From CAYWJT01 sp964458655 (GTDB lineage: Bacteria; Acidobacteriota; Aminicenantia; Aminicenantales; Saccharicenantaceae): a DNA stretch of 64,000 nt. Where the stretch lies: the NCBI GenBank assembly GCA_964458655.1, contig CAYWJT010000004.1, forward strand, positions 1 through 64,000. The letters run 5' to 3'. Made by a program: the position numbers and the translations under genes. Shown here piece after piece: positions 8,815 through 17,907 of the stretch. Positions within the stretch are counted from its first letter, which is position 1; each line of letters starts with the position of its first letter. The notes under the pieces are model-generated. The model searched no databases. It was not told the origin of the DNA and was given only the letters and a program-made list of their open reading frames with translations.

Positions 8815-9441
8815 TCAATAATAGAACAGGGAGACGTAGGGAACCTTCATTCTCTCCCTCATCTCCTTCACGGCCATGGTCCTGGCATAGGCTTCCGGGT
8901 CCGGACCGCCGTCCGGCGCCCCGCCGCGGCGCCGGGCCTCGCGTTTTAGGGCCTCGACGCGCTCCGGCTCGGCCTTTTCCCAGAGCAGGCGGTCAACCTC
9001 GTCGTCGATCGCCTCCAGCCGGGCTTCGTCGACCGCGGCGGCGCCGAGCTTCTCCAGCGCCTCTTCCAACAGGCCGGTCAAGCGTGCCTCAACCGCCCCG
9101 CCCGCTGCCAGGAAAGTCCGGACCGCGGCCCGCGCCCGGCCGGCTTTCTCAGCCCGCGGCCTGGCCCGGTGCGGCGCGCCGGCCTGCCGGTCACGGTGCT
9201 GGGCGAAGGCGCTCTCCACGAACCGCTCGCACCAGGTAAGCGGCACGCCCCTGGTCCGCAGGCCTTTCCGCTTGCGGTACTCGAAGGCCCGCTCCAAGCC
9301 CTCCAGCACGACCCGCAGCGGGACGCCGCGCTCTTCCCAGGCGGCGATCAGGGCGATGTCCCTGGGCGCGAGGAAAAGCGGCCCGCCCCGGCGCTTCAGG
9401 AACTCGGCTGCGATCGTCCGATAATAATCTTCGCTCGCCAT
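8815..9441 (-). CDS. hypothetical helical protein
   Basis: I do not recognise this 208-aa protein. It is predicted cytosolic, very Arg/Ala/Glu rich and mostly helical. Its N-terminus (FLKRRGGPLFLAPRDIALI, then VVLEGLERAFEYRKRKG) looks like a small conserved helical domain. A charged linker follows, then a Leu/Glu-rich helix (about 110-160) and a C-terminal MKVPYVSLFYY. It lies 26 bases after coaX and 27 bases before rnr on the same strand, so it is part of that operon. The position hints at RNA metabolism or a lineage-specific accessory, but nothing in the sequence proves it. Confidence 0.7.
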   Translation of the reverse strand: MASEDYYRTIAAEFLKRRGGPLFLAPRDIALIAAWEERGVPLRVVLEGLERAFEYRKRKGLRTRGVPLTWCERFVESAFAQHRDRQAGAPHRARPRAEKAGRARAAVRTFLAAGGAVEARLTGLLEEALEKLGAAAVDEARLEAIDDEVDRLLWEKAEPERVEALKREARRRGGAPDGGPDPEAYARTMAVKEMRERMKVPYVSLFYY

Positions 9442-9467
9442 GGGAGGGCACCCGGCGCCGGGAAAGG

Positions 9468-10232
9468 CTACCTGTTCCTGTCGAATATGACGCGCAGGCC
9501 CTCGAGCACGAGGTCCGGCTCGTAGGCCGTGATAAAATCGATCTCCGGCTGGACGACGGCCCCGAAGCCGCCGGTCGCGACGACCCTGGCCGCCTCGCCG
9601 AGCTCACGCCGGAGCTCCTCCACCGTCCGCGACACGAGGCCGAGGTAGCCGTAGTAAAGGCCGGACTGCATGCTCGCGACCGTGGTCCGGCCGATGGCCC
9701 GCGCCGGCTTTCGGATCTCGATCCGGGGCAGCCGGGCGGTCTTCAGGTAAAGCGCCTCGGCCGCGATCTGGACGCCCGGCGCGATGGCGCCGCCCAGGTA
9801 CTCGCCGCGGGCTGAGACGACGTCGAAGGTCGTCGCCGTCCCGAAATCGACCACGATGACCGGGCCGCCGTATTTCTCGAAGGCCGCCACCGAGGCCGTG
9901 ATGCGGTCGGCGCCTACTTCCTGGGGGCTTTCGTACAGTATGGGCATGCCCGTCTTCAAGCCCGGTCCGACCACCAGGGCCCTGACGCCGAAGCAGGCCG
10001 TGACCATGGCCTCGAGCACAGGCGTGAGCGGCGGCACGACGCTCGAGATGATGGCGCCGTCGACCGCCTCCCGGCTGAAGCCGGCCAGTTTGAACAGGTC
10101 CTCGACGAGGACGCTGTACTCGTCCGCGGTCTTGTCGCGGTCGGTCTTGACCTTCCAGGACTTCTCCAGCTTCTTGCCCTCGAAAAGCCCTATCCCGATC
10201 GTCGTGTTGCCGATGTCGAACGCGATCAGCAT
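9468..10232 (-). CDS. coaX: type III pantothenate kinase
   Basis: This enzyme does the first step of CoA synthesis (pantothenate + ATP to 4'-phosphopantothenate). The 254-aa ASKHA-fold enzyme shows the phosphate-binding motif FDIGNTTIGIGL (5-16), GADRI (107-111), and VVDFGTATTFDVVS (127-140) with the catalytic Asp region. GGAIAPGVQ and the late ATGGFG motif follow. The length is normal. A strong ribosome site (GGAGGAAGG) lies about 6 bases before the ATG. It follows birA, a common bacterial pairing of biotin ligase and CoaX. CoaX is insensitive to CoA feedback in characterised members. Confidence 0.95.
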   Translation of the reverse strand: MLIAFDIGNTTIGIGLFEGKKLEKSWKVKTDRDKTADEYSVLVEDLFKLAGFSREAVDGAIISSVVPPLTPVLEAMVTACFGVRALVVGPGLKTGMPILYESPQEVGADRITASVAAFEKYGGPVIVVDFGTATTFDVVSARGEYLGGAIAPGVQIAAEALYLKTARLPRIEIRKPARAIGRTTVASMQSGLYYGYLGLVSRTVEELRRELGEAARVVATGGFGAVVQPEIDFITAYEPDLVLEGLRVIFDRNR

Positions 10233-10253
10233 GTTCGTCCTTCCTCCGGCTCC

Positions 10254-11018
10254 TTACTCCCAGTCCACTCCGAGCGTGTCCTCGAATGCGACGGCCCTGC
10301 GCGCTCCACGCGCTTCGATGACCAGCCGGCCGGCCGCGTCCAGGCCCCGGAAAACGCCGGCGACGACGCCTTCTTTCAAGGTTACGCTCACGATGCCGCC
10401 CCTGGCGAAGGCCAGGCGCTCTTCGTAAGCCTCGAGGATCACTGAATTCCCGTCGGAGATGAGCCTATTATACCAGCAGTCGAGCTCTTTATGAAGCCCG
10501 GCCAGGATATCCCGCCTAGCGACGGGCCGACCGGCCGCGGAAAGCAGCGACACGGCCCGACCGCGTATTTCTTCCGGGAAATCGCCGTCGCGCTGGGACA
10601 GGTTCAGCCCGATGCCCGCCACGGCGAACTGAAGACGGGCGCCGGAGAAGACCGTTTCCACCAGGATGCCCCCCAGTTTCTTCTTCTCCCAGACTATGTC
10701 GTTCGGCCACTTGAGGCCGGCCGCGACGCCGGCCGCGGACCGCACCGCCTCCACGGTCCCGACGCCGACGGCGAAGGGCAGGAGGGCGCAGGCTTCGGCC
10801 GCGAGCTCAAGTCCTTCCGTCGGCTTCAGTATGAAAGAGACGTAAAGCCCCTGGCCGGCCGGCGAGTGCCAGGCCCGGCCCTTGGTGCCCCGGCCGCGGG
10901 TCTGCTCGTCGGCCACGACGGCCGTCCCGTGGCCGGCGCCGGCCCGGGCGAACTCCTTGGCCACGTCGTTCGTCGAGGCGACGCGGCCGAACCAGAGGGT
11001 GGTGCCTGACGTTTTCAA
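10254..11018 (-). CDS. birA: biotin--[acetyl-CoA carboxylase] ligase
   Basis: This ligase attaches biotin to carboxyl carrier proteins through biotinyl-AMP. The 254-aa protein has the biotinyl-AMP loop RGRGTKGRAW (41-50), KWPNDIVW (103-110), KKLGGILVE (113-121) and a small C-terminal SH3-like domain. There is no N-terminal helix-turn-helix, so it should be monofunctional and not a bio-operon repressor. Translation starts at a TTG 25 bases after valS with no clear ribosome site, so expression may be modest or coupled. coaX follows after 21 bases. Confidence 0.93.
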   Translation of the reverse strand: MKTSGTTLWFGRVASTNDVAKEFARAGAGHGTAVVADEQTRGRGTKGRAWHSPAGQGLYVSFILKPTEGLELAAEACALLPFAVGVGTVEAVRSAAGVAAGLKWPNDIVWEKKKLGGILVETVFSGARLQFAVAGIGLNLSQRDGDFPEEIRGRAVSLLSAAGRPVARRDILAGLHKELDCWYNRLISDGNSVILEAYEERLAFARGGIVSVTLKEGVVAGVFRGLDAAGRLVIEARGARRAVAFEDTLGVDWE

Positions 11019-11043
11019 TCGCGAACGCCTATGCCCGCCGCTC

Positions 11044-13680
11044 TCAGCGGGCGGCGGAAAGCTCTTCCAGGCTGCGTTCGAGCTTAGCCCGGCGGTCTTG
11101 GAGGTCGGCCAGCCTGCGGCGGGCCTCCTCGACGACTTCGGCCGGCGCCTTGGCCGTGAACGCCGGGTTCCCGAGCTTCTGCTCGAGCTTCACGATGTCT
11201 GTCTCGGCCTTGGCGATCTCCCGGCGCAGGCGCTCCGCTTCCCCTGCCAGGTCTTCCGCCCGCTCGAGGACCAGGGCGAGTTCGAAGGGCCCGCCGACCC
11301 CCTTGAGGAGGGCCCTGTCCGTCGGGAATTCCCGAACCTCGGACAGGCTCGATACCCGGGCCAGCGCCCTGACGTAGTCGAAATGGCCGCGGACGACGTC
11401 GAGGTCGGCGCGGCTGTCGGTCCTGACCAGGAGCTCGAGTTCCTGGCGCGGCGGGATGCGGTTCTCGGCCCGGATCTTGCGCACCTCGCCGATCACGGCC
11501 TGGAGCAGAGCCATCGTCCTTTCGGCCCGCTCGTCGCGCCATTCGGCGATGGACGCTGGGAAAGGCGCGAGCGAGATCGAGCGCCCAGCGCCGGGCAGGT
11601 GCTGCCAGATCTCCTCGGTGATGAACGGCATGAAGGGGTGGAGCAGTCTCAGCACCCGGTCCAGGCCTTCGACGAGCGCGGTCCGGGTGGCGGCGTTGCC
11701 GGCGGCCAAGCCGACCTTGGCCAGCTCCAGGTACCAGTCGCAGAACTCGTGCCAGACGAAATGGTAGATGGTGTCGGCCGCCTCGTAGAACTTGTATCCC
11801 TCGAGGCTCGTCGAAACCTCGGCGGTGACCGCCGACAGGCGGCTCCTGACCCAGCGGTCGGCGAGCGTCGGCTCCGCCGCGGCGGCCGGGCCGCTTTCTC
11901 CCTCAAGGTTCATGAGGACGAAGCGGGCGGCGTTCCAGATCTTGTTGGCGAAGGCCTGGTAGCCGGCCATGCGCTCCTCGGAGAGCGATATGTCCATGCC
12001 GGGCACGGCCAGGGCCGCCAGCGTGAAGCGCAGGGCGTCGGCGCCGTACCTGTCGATCATCTCCAGCGGGTCGATGATGTTGCCCTTGGACTTGCTCATC
12101 TTGCGGCGCTTCATGTCCCGGACGAGGCCGTTGATGAAGACGTCGCGGAAGGGGATGTCGCCCATGAACTTGAGGCCCATCATGATCATCCTGGCCACCC
12201 AGAAGAAGATGATGTCGAAGCCGGTGGCCATCAGGTCCGTGGGGTAGTATATGCTCAAGTCCTCGGTCCGCTCCGGCCAGCCGAGCGTGCCGAAAGGCCA
12301 GAGGGCCGAGCTGAACCAGGTGTCGAGGACGTCCTCGTCCTGGTCGAGCGGACCGCCGCACTTGTCGCAGGCGGCCGGCGCTTCCATGGCGACCATGGTC
12401 CGGCCGCAGTCGCGGCAGTACCAGGCCGGGATGCGGTGGCCCCACCAGAGCTGGCGCGAGATGCACCAGTCGTGGATGTTGTACATCCACTCGAAATAGG
12501 TCTTGGTCCAGTTGGCCGGGATGAAGCGGATGCGGCCGTCCTCGACGGCCTTGATGGCCGCCTCGGCCAGGGGCTTGACGCGCACGAACCACTGCCAGGA
12601 CAGGTGCGGCTCGATTATGTTCTTGCAGCGGTAGCAGTGGCCGACGGCGTGTTGATAGTCTTCCGTCTTGACGAGATAGCCGCCCGCCTTGAGCCTCTCG
12701 ACGACCTTCTCGCGGCAGGCGAAACGGTCCAGGCCCTGGAAGTCCGGGCCGGCTGCTTCGGTCATCCGTCCGGCGCCGTCGATGACGACGACCTGTTCCA
12801 GGCCGTGCTGGCGGCCGAGCTCGAAGTCGACCGGGTCGTGGGCGGGCGTCACCTTGACCGCGCCCGTGCCGAAATCGCGCTCCACCCTCTCGTCGGTGAT
12901 GACCGGGATGTGCCTGTTCTGCAGGGGCAGAAGGACGCGCTTGCCGTGGAAGCGGAGATAACGCTCGTCCTCCGGATGGACGGCCACGGCCGTGTCGCCG
13001 AGCATGGTCTCGGGCCTGGTGGTGGCGACGACGACCGCCTCCTCCGAGCCCTCGACCGGGTACCTGATGTACCAGAGGTGGCCGTGGACCTCCCGGTGCT
13101 CGATCTCGATGTCGGAGAGGACCGTGCCGCAGCGCGGGCAGCGGTTGACGAGGTAGTAGTCGCGGTAGATGAGGCCCTCGTCATAGAGCGACACGAAGAC
13201 CTGCTTGACGGCCCGGGTGAAGCCTGGGTCCATGGTGAAGCGCTCGCGCGACCAGTCCAGGGAGGCGCCCAGCCGCTTAAGCTGGCCGATGATGACGCCG
13301 CCGTACTTCTCCTTCCACTCCCAGGCGATGCGCAGGAACTCCTCGCGGCCGACCTTTTCCCGGCTTAGCCCCTTCTCCTTGAGGCTCTGCTCGATGACGT
13401 TGTGCACGGCTATGGAGGCGTGGTCGGTGCCGGGCAGCCAGAGGCAGTTGAAGCCGTGCATCCGCTTCCACCTGACGATGATGTCGGGCAGGGTGAAGCA
13501 CAGGGCGTGGCCCATGTGCAGGATGCCGGTGACGTTCGGCGGCGGCAGGACCATGGAGAACTTGGGCTTGCCGCTCGCGTTGTCCGCCGTGTAGATGCCC
13601 TCTTCGACCCAGTAGCGGGCCCACTTCTCTTCCACCGGTTTCGGGTCGTAAGCTTTGGCGATGGTTTCTTGCTTCTTCAT
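11044..13680 (-). CDS. valS: valine--tRNA ligase
   Basis: Class I aminoacyl-tRNA synthetase charging tRNA-Val. The 878-aa length is normal. It shows PPPNVTGILHMGHAL (46-60, the HIGH-type motif), a long CP1 editing domain with a zinc-like CRDCG...CDKCGG pair, KMSKSKGN near residue 525, an anticodon-binding domain, and the C-terminal coiled-coil arm characteristic of ValRS (LRREIAKAETDIVKLEQKL). It is transcribed with birA, coaX and rnr. No T-box leader is visible upstream; the 33 bases before the start separate it from the receiver-like gene. Confidence 0.97.
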   Translation of the reverse strand: MKKQETIAKAYDPKPVEEKWARYWVEEGIYTADNASGKPKFSMVLPPPNVTGILHMGHALCFTLPDIIVRWKRMHGFNCLWLPGTDHASIAVHNVIEQSLKEKGLSREKVGREEFLRIAWEWKEKYGGVIIGQLKRLGASLDWSRERFTMDPGFTRAVKQVFVSLYDEGLIYRDYYLVNRCPRCGTVLSDIEIEHREVHGHLWYIRYPVEGSEEAVVVATTRPETMLGDTAVAVHPEDERYLRFHGKRVLLPLQNRHIPVITDERVERDFGTGAVKVTPAHDPVDFELGRQHGLEQVVVIDGAGRMTEAAGPDFQGLDRFACREKVVERLKAGGYLVKTEDYQHAVGHCYRCKNIIEPHLSWQWFVRVKPLAEAAIKAVEDGRIRFIPANWTKTYFEWMYNIHDWCISRQLWWGHRIPAWYCRDCGRTMVAMEAPAACDKCGGPLDQDEDVLDTWFSSALWPFGTLGWPERTEDLSIYYPTDLMATGFDIIFFWVARMIMMGLKFMGDIPFRDVFINGLVRDMKRRKMSKSKGNIIDPLEMIDRYGADALRFTLAALAVPGMDISLSEERMAGYQAFANKIWNAARFVLMNLEGESGPAAAAEPTLADRWVRSRLSAVTAEVSTSLEGYKFYEAADTIYHFVWHEFCDWYLELAKVGLAAGNAATRTALVEGLDRVLRLLHPFMPFITEEIWQHLPGAGRSISLAPFPASIAEWRDERAERTMALLQAVIGEVRKIRAENRIPPRQELELLVRTDSRADLDVVRGHFDYVRALARVSSLSEVREFPTDRALLKGVGGPFELALVLERAEDLAGEAERLRREIAKAETDIVKLEQKLGNPAFTAKAPAEVVEEARRRLADLQDRRAKLERSLEELSAAR

Positions 13681-13713
13681 TGACGCACCACGTTCGGGAT
13701 CATGCGCCGGGCC

Positions 13714-14328
13714 TCATTCCCGGCGGCCGGGCCCCTGCCTCGACACGGCCGGGCCCAGCTCTTCCATGAGCCTGGCTTTCAGTCTCTTCTCGAGCTCCCG
13801 TTCCATCTCGGCGACTTCCTGCCTGATGAAGCCCTTGACCTCTTCGCCGAGGGGCGTGACCCCGGCGGCCGGCCCGGCCTTCTTATCCGGGCCGCCCGCC
13901 GCTGAATCGGCGGCCGCGTCCCGCCAGTCCGGGATCTCGGGCAGCGAAACCGGCCCGGTCTTGCTGGCGATGAGGTCCCTGACGCCGGCCGCGAATTCCT
14001 CGGAGTCGAAAGGCTTCTGCACGACCAGGTCGAACTCGGCGAGCTCGGCGGCTCCCGCCTCGTACGGCTCGAACGTGCCGTGAAGGCCGATGAGAGGCAC
14101 CCCGGCGCTCGCTTCGCGGCCCCGCACCAGGCGGACGACGTCGGCGCTCCTGACCCCCGGCAGCGACAGGCTGGCCAGGACGGCGTCCGGCTCGACTTCA
14201 TCCAACAGGCGCTTCAGGGCTTCGCCGTCGCCGGCCGGGTAGAGCTTGTACTCCGGCTCGGGCAGGACGAGCTGCAGCGTCCGCAGCAGCGCTCCGCTCG
14301 GGTCGGCCACAAATATCCTGTAAGACAC
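13714..14328 (-). CDS. degenerate receiver-domain protein
   Basis: Residues about 1-120 of this 204-aa protein have the length and hydrophobic pattern of a CheY-like receiver. The strand-3 motif reads AVLASLSLPG, where active receivers have a phosphoacceptor Asp (LLDLxLPG); here Ser takes its place. The N-terminal acidic pocket is reduced to VADPS, and the strand-4 Thr/Ser appears as His (LIGLHG), while the Lys of QKPFD is kept. It therefore probably does not accept phosphate. A Pro/Ala-rich linker leads to a charged helix (about 160-195). The start is GTG with an AGGAC-type ribosome site. It is the first gene after the promoter at 14364-14392 and precedes valS by 33 bases. Its partner is unknown. 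Confidence 0.75.
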   Translation of the reverse strand: MSYRIFVADPSGALLRTLQLVLPEPEYKLYPAGDGEALKRLLDEVEPDAVLASLSLPGVRSADVVRLVRGREASAGVPLIGLHGTFEPYEAGAAELAEFDLVVQKPFDSEEFAAGVRDLIASKTGPVSLPEIPDWRDAAADSAAGGPDKKAGPAAGVTPLGEEVKGFIRQEVAEMERELEKRLKARLMEELGPAVSRQGPGRRE

Positions 14329-14363
14329 TTCCGTCCTCGAAACTCCGTGAAAATAGTTAACTT

Positions 14364-14392
14364 AATCTACCTTTTTCCCCGACGGCTGTCAA
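14364..14392 (-). promoter_or_regulatory. sigma70-like promoter for the receiver-valS-birA-coaX-rnr operon
   Basis: On the minus strand TTGACA (14392-14387) is followed, after 17 bases, by TAGATT (14369-14364). The -35 is a perfect consensus. Leader length to the GTG at 14328 is about 29 bases. It lies in the 99-base gap between dnaE and the receiver-like gene. Confidence 0.65.
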
Positions 14393-14427
14393 TCGCGCCG
14401 CCCCCGGGCGACCGGCCGCGGCAGCCG

Positions 14428-17400
14428 TCAATAATCGATGGAAACGGACCCCTCGCCGAGCAGTTCCCGCACCTTGCGGACCAGCTCCTCGGTCGGGGCG
14501 ACCTTCTGGACGCGGGCGCTGCGGGCGATGATTTTGTAAAGGCGTGGCATCTCGAGCTCGAAATAAAGCGGGCACCTGCCTTCATGAGCCTCGAGGACGG
14601 CCCTGAGCTGGTCGAGCAGCGTCTCTTCCAGGCCCGGGAGCAGGACCTTGACGACCACCCGTTTGGCCAGCTTCTCGAAAGCTTCAGCCAGCGGCGTGGC
14701 CTTGCTCAGGCTCAGCCGCAGGCTCTCCTCCTCGCTCATCAGCTTGCCCTTGAGCCAGAGCAGCTGGCCGTCGCGGATGTGGACGCCGTACTTGCCGTAG
14801 GCCTCGGGGAAGGCGACGACGTCGACCCGGCCGCTCAGGTCCTCGAGCACGAAGGTGGCCATGCGCTCTTCCTTGCGGGTCTTGAGCTGCTTCGCGGCGG
14901 TCACGATGCCGGCGACGCTCACTTCCCGGTCGAAATTCTTCTCGGCCTGGAGCGCGGCGAGCTCGTGCGAGACGATCCTCGGTATCCTGTCCTTGTACTG
15001 CGCCAGGGGATGGCCGGTGACGTAAAAGCCCAGGACCTCCATCTCGTAGGCCAGTATGTGGGCCTCGTCCCACTCGTGCATCTCCCGCACTTCCTGGGGG
15101 ATCGGAGGCGGCTCGGGCTCCCCGCCGTTGAAGAGCGCGGTCTGGCTCGTCCCCCGGGACTTCTGCACGTTGTGCCCGAACTCGATCAGGCTGTCGAGCA
15201 GGTGGTAGCACTGCGACCTCTTCCAGCCCAGCGAATCGAAGGCCCCGGCCTTGATCAAACTTTCCACGGCCTTGCGGTTGAGCAGCCGCATGTCGCCGCC
15301 GTAAAAGAGGTCGAAGGGCGTCCGGAAGGGCCCGCGCTCCCGGCGCAGGGCGACGATGCCGTCGATGGTGGCCTGGCCCACGCCTTTGACCGCCGCCAGC
15401 CCGAAGCGGATGTCGCCGGCCTCGACCAGGAAGCGGTACTCGCTCTTGTTTATGTCCGGCGGCAGGACCCTGATGCCCATTTCCTGGCATTCCTGGATGT
15501 ACTTGATGACCTGGGGCGTGGCGCCGCGCTCGGCCTCCGAGGTGATGAGGGCCGCCAGGAAGTGGGCCGGATAATGGGCCTTGAGGTAGGCCGTCTGGTA
15601 GGCCAGATAGGCGTAGGCCGCGCTGTGGGACTTGTTGAAGCCGTACTCGGCGAAGTTCTTGATCTTCTCGAAAAGCTGCTCGGCCTTGGCGGCGCTGATG
15701 CCCTTCTTCTTCGCCCCCTGGATGAAGCGCTGCTTCTGGGCCTTCATCGTCTCCGGGTCCTTCTTGCCCATGGCCTTGCGCAGGATGTCGGCCTCGGCCA
15801 GCGAGAACCCGGCCAGGGCCGTGGCGATGCGCATGACCTGCTCCTGGTAGACGATGATGCCGCGCGTCTCCTTGAGGATGGGTTCGAGCTCTGGCAGGTC
15901 GTAACTGACGCGCTCCGGATGGTTCTTGCGGTGGATGAACTCGTCGGTCATGCCGCTCTTGAGCGGTCCCGGCCGGTAGAGGGCGTTGAGGGCGATGAGG
16001 TCCCGGAACTGCTCCGGCTTGAACTTCCGCAGCAGGTCCTTCATGCCCGGGCTCTCGAACTGGAAGACGCCGTCGGTGTTGCCCTGCTGGAAGAGCCGGA
16101 AAGTCTCGGGGTCGTCGAGCGGGAGGTGGTCGATGTCGATCTCCAGGCCGCTCTCGACACGGATGAGCTCCAGCGTGTCGTAGATGACGGTCAGGTTGCG
16201 CAGGCCGAGCAGGTCCATCTTGAGCAGGCCCAGGGCCTCGACGTCGCCCATGGCGAACTGGGTCGTGATCTCGCCCTTGGCCGACTGGTAGAGCGGCATG
16301 AACTCGACCAGCGGCCGGGGCGTGATGACGATGCCCGCGGCGTGGATGGAAGGATGCCGGACCTGGCCCTCGATCTTCTGGGCGATGTCCAGCAGCTGGG
16401 CGATCTTGGGGTTGCGGTCCCTGAGGCCCTTGAGCTCGGGCACGGTCCTGAGGGCCTCGGCGATGGTCGAGTCCGGGCCGAGCGGGATCATCTTGGCGAT
16501 GCGGTCGACCTCGGGCAGGGGAACCTCCAGGACGCGGCCGACGTCGCGGATGGCCCCGCGCGCCGCCATGGTGCCGAAGGTGATGATCTGGGCCACGTTC
16601 TCCTGGCCGTACTTCTGGGTCACGTATTCGATCATCTCGCCGCGGCGCCGTCCGCAGAAATCCATGTCGATGTCCGGCAGGCTGATGCGCTCCGGGTTCA
16701 GAAAGCGCTCGAAGAGCAGGTCGTACTCGAGCGGGTCGATCTCGGTTATGCGGAAGACGTAGGCCAGCAGGCTGCCGGCGGCCGAGCCGCGGCCGGGGCC
16801 GACCGGGATGCCCTTCTCCCGGGCGGTTTTGAGCAGGTCCCAGACGATGAGGAAATAGCCCTCGAAGCCCATCTCCTTGATGAGCTTGATCTCGGTCTCG
16901 AGACGCTCCTCGTAGTCCTCGATGCCGTGGCCGTTGGAGCCGGCGGCGCCCCGGCGGGCTTTTTCCTCCATGCGCCGCCGGAAGCCGTCCCAGGCCACCT
17001 CCTCGAAGTACTCCCTGAGGGTCTTGCCCTCGGGCGGCGCGAACTGCGGCAGGAAGTATTTCTTGGTCGGGAAGTCGAACTCCAGCCGGGAGGCGATCTT
17101 GCCCGTGTTCTCGACCGCCTCGGGCACGTCCCGGAACAGCTCCTTCATCTCGGCCGCTGTCTTGAAGTAGAACTGGTCGCTGCTGAACTTCATCCTGTCG
17201 CTTTCCGAGACCTTGCGGTTGGTTTGGATGCAGACCAGGACGTCCTGGCTTTCGGCGTCCTCGCGCCTGGCGAAATGGACGTCGTTGGTGGCGACGAGCG
17301 GCAGGTCGAGCCGACGCGCCACTTCGACGAGGAGCGGGTTGGTTATCTTCTGCTCGGCCAGCCCGTGGTCCTGGAGCTCGATGAAGAAATCCCCGCGCTT

Positions 17401-17907
17401 GAAGATCGAGGCGTACTCCGAGGCCGCCTGCAGGGCCCTGTCCATGTCGTCGCGCAGCAGCCAGGCCGTGACCTCGCCCTTGAGGCAGCTCGACAGGCCC
17501 ACCAGGCCCTCGGCGTTGGCCGCCAGCAGCTCCTTGTCGATGCGCGGACGGTAATAGAAGCCCTCCAGGTAGCTCTTGGTGATGAGCCGGCAGAGGTTCC
17601 GGTAGCCGGCCTCGTTCTTGACCAGCAGGATGAGGTGGAAATGGTGCGTCTCCTCGGCGCCGCCGGGCTTCTTGTCGAAGCGGCTGCCGGGCGCGACGTA
17701 GACCTCGCAGCCGAGGATGGGCTTGACGCCCCGGGCCTTGGCCGTCTTGAAGAACTGGACGGCCCCGAAGATGTTGCCGTGGTCCGTCATGGCCACGGCC
17801 GGCATATTGTTCCTATAGGCCAGGTCGACTAAGTCGGGAAGCCGCAGGCAGCCGTCGAGTATGCTGTACTCCGTGTGCACGTGGAGGTGGATGAAGGTCG
17901 GCTCCAT
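14428..17907 (-). CDS. dnaE: DNA polymerase III subunit alpha
   Basis: Replicative polymerase catalytic subunit, 1159 aa, in the DnaE1 size range. The N-terminal PHP domain begins FIHLHVHTEYSILDG. The polymerase palm shows GPGRGSAAGSLLAY and PDIDMDFCGRRR (near residue 410), which carries two catalytic aspartates. A helix-hairpin-helix region, an OB-fold domain (AGIVTAAKQLKTRKEERMA) and a C-terminal domain follow. No DnaQ-type exonuclease is fused, so proofreading would come from the PHP domain or a separate subunit. The ATG at 17907 is directly next to the guaA stop (17908), with no spacer, so it is probably co-transcribed with and translationally coupled to guaA. Confidence 0.97.
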   Translation of the reverse strand: MEPTFIHLHVHTEYSILDGCLRLPDLVDLAYRNNMPAVAMTDHGNIFGAVQFFKTAKARGVKPILGCEVYVAPGSRFDKKPGGAEETHHFHLILLVKNEAGYRNLCRLITKSYLEGFYYRPRIDKELLAANAEGLVGLSSCLKGEVTAWLLRDDMDRALQAASEYASIFKRGDFFIELQDHGLAEQKITNPLLVEVARRLDLPLVATNDVHFARREDAESQDVLVCIQTNRKVSESDRMKFSSDQFYFKTAAEMKELFRDVPEAVENTGKIASRLEFDFPTKKYFLPQFAPPEGKTLREYFEEVAWDGFRRRMEEKARRGAAGSNGHGIEDYEERLETEIKLIKEMGFEGYFLIVWDLLKTAREKGIPVGPGRGSAAGSLLAYVFRITEIDPLEYDLLFERFLNPERISLPDIDMDFCGRRRGEMIEYVTQKYGQENVAQIITFGTMAARGAIRDVGRVLEVPLPEVDRIAKMIPLGPDSTIAEALRTVPELKGLRDRNPKIAQLLDIAQKIEGQVRHPSIHAAGIVITPRPLVEFMPLYQSAKGEITTQFAMGDVEALGLLKMDLLGLRNLTVIYDTLELIRVESGLEIDIDHLPLDDPETFRLFQQGNTDGVFQFESPGMKDLLRKFKPEQFRDLIALNALYRPGPLKSGMTDEFIHRKNHPERVSYDLPELEPILKETRGIIVYQEQVMRIATALAGFSLAEADILRKAMGKKDPETMKAQKQRFIQGAKKKGISAAKAEQLFEKIKNFAEYGFNKSHSAAYAYLAYQTAYLKAHYPAHFLAALITSEAERGATPQVIKYIQECQEMGIRVLPPDINKSEYRFLVEAGDIRFGLAAVKGVGQATIDGIVALRRERGPFRTPFDLFYGGDMRLLNRKAVESLIKAGAFDSLGWKRSQCYHLLDSLIEFGHNVQKSRGTSQTALFNGGEPEPPPIPQEVREMHEWDEAHILAYEMEVLGFYVTGHPLAQYKDRIPRIVSHELAALQAEKNFDREVSVAGIVTAAKQLKTRKEERMATFVLEDLSGRVDVVAFPEAYGKYGVHIRDGQLLWLKGKLMSEEESLRLSLSKATPLAEAFEKLAKRVVVKVLLPGLEETLLDQLRAVLEAHEGRCPLYFELEMPRLYKIIARSARVQKVAPTEELVRKVRELLGEGSVSIDY

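Noticed and set aside
10882..13368. Long open frame on the + strand antisense to valS and birA (over 800 codons)
   Set aside because: GC-rich third positions on the coding strand suppress stop codons on the other strand. The translation has no family motif and overlaps clear valS, whose motifs are all intact.
13681..13713. T-box or other leader RNA before valS
   Set aside because: Only 33 bases separate valS from the preceding gene, too short for a T-box. The operon promoter lies before the receiver gene.
14080..17832. 1250-codon open frame on the + strand antisense to dnaE
   Set aside because: It is a composition shadow: Leu/Asp/Gly-rich, without domains, and wholly covered by the well-supported dnaE and receiver genes.
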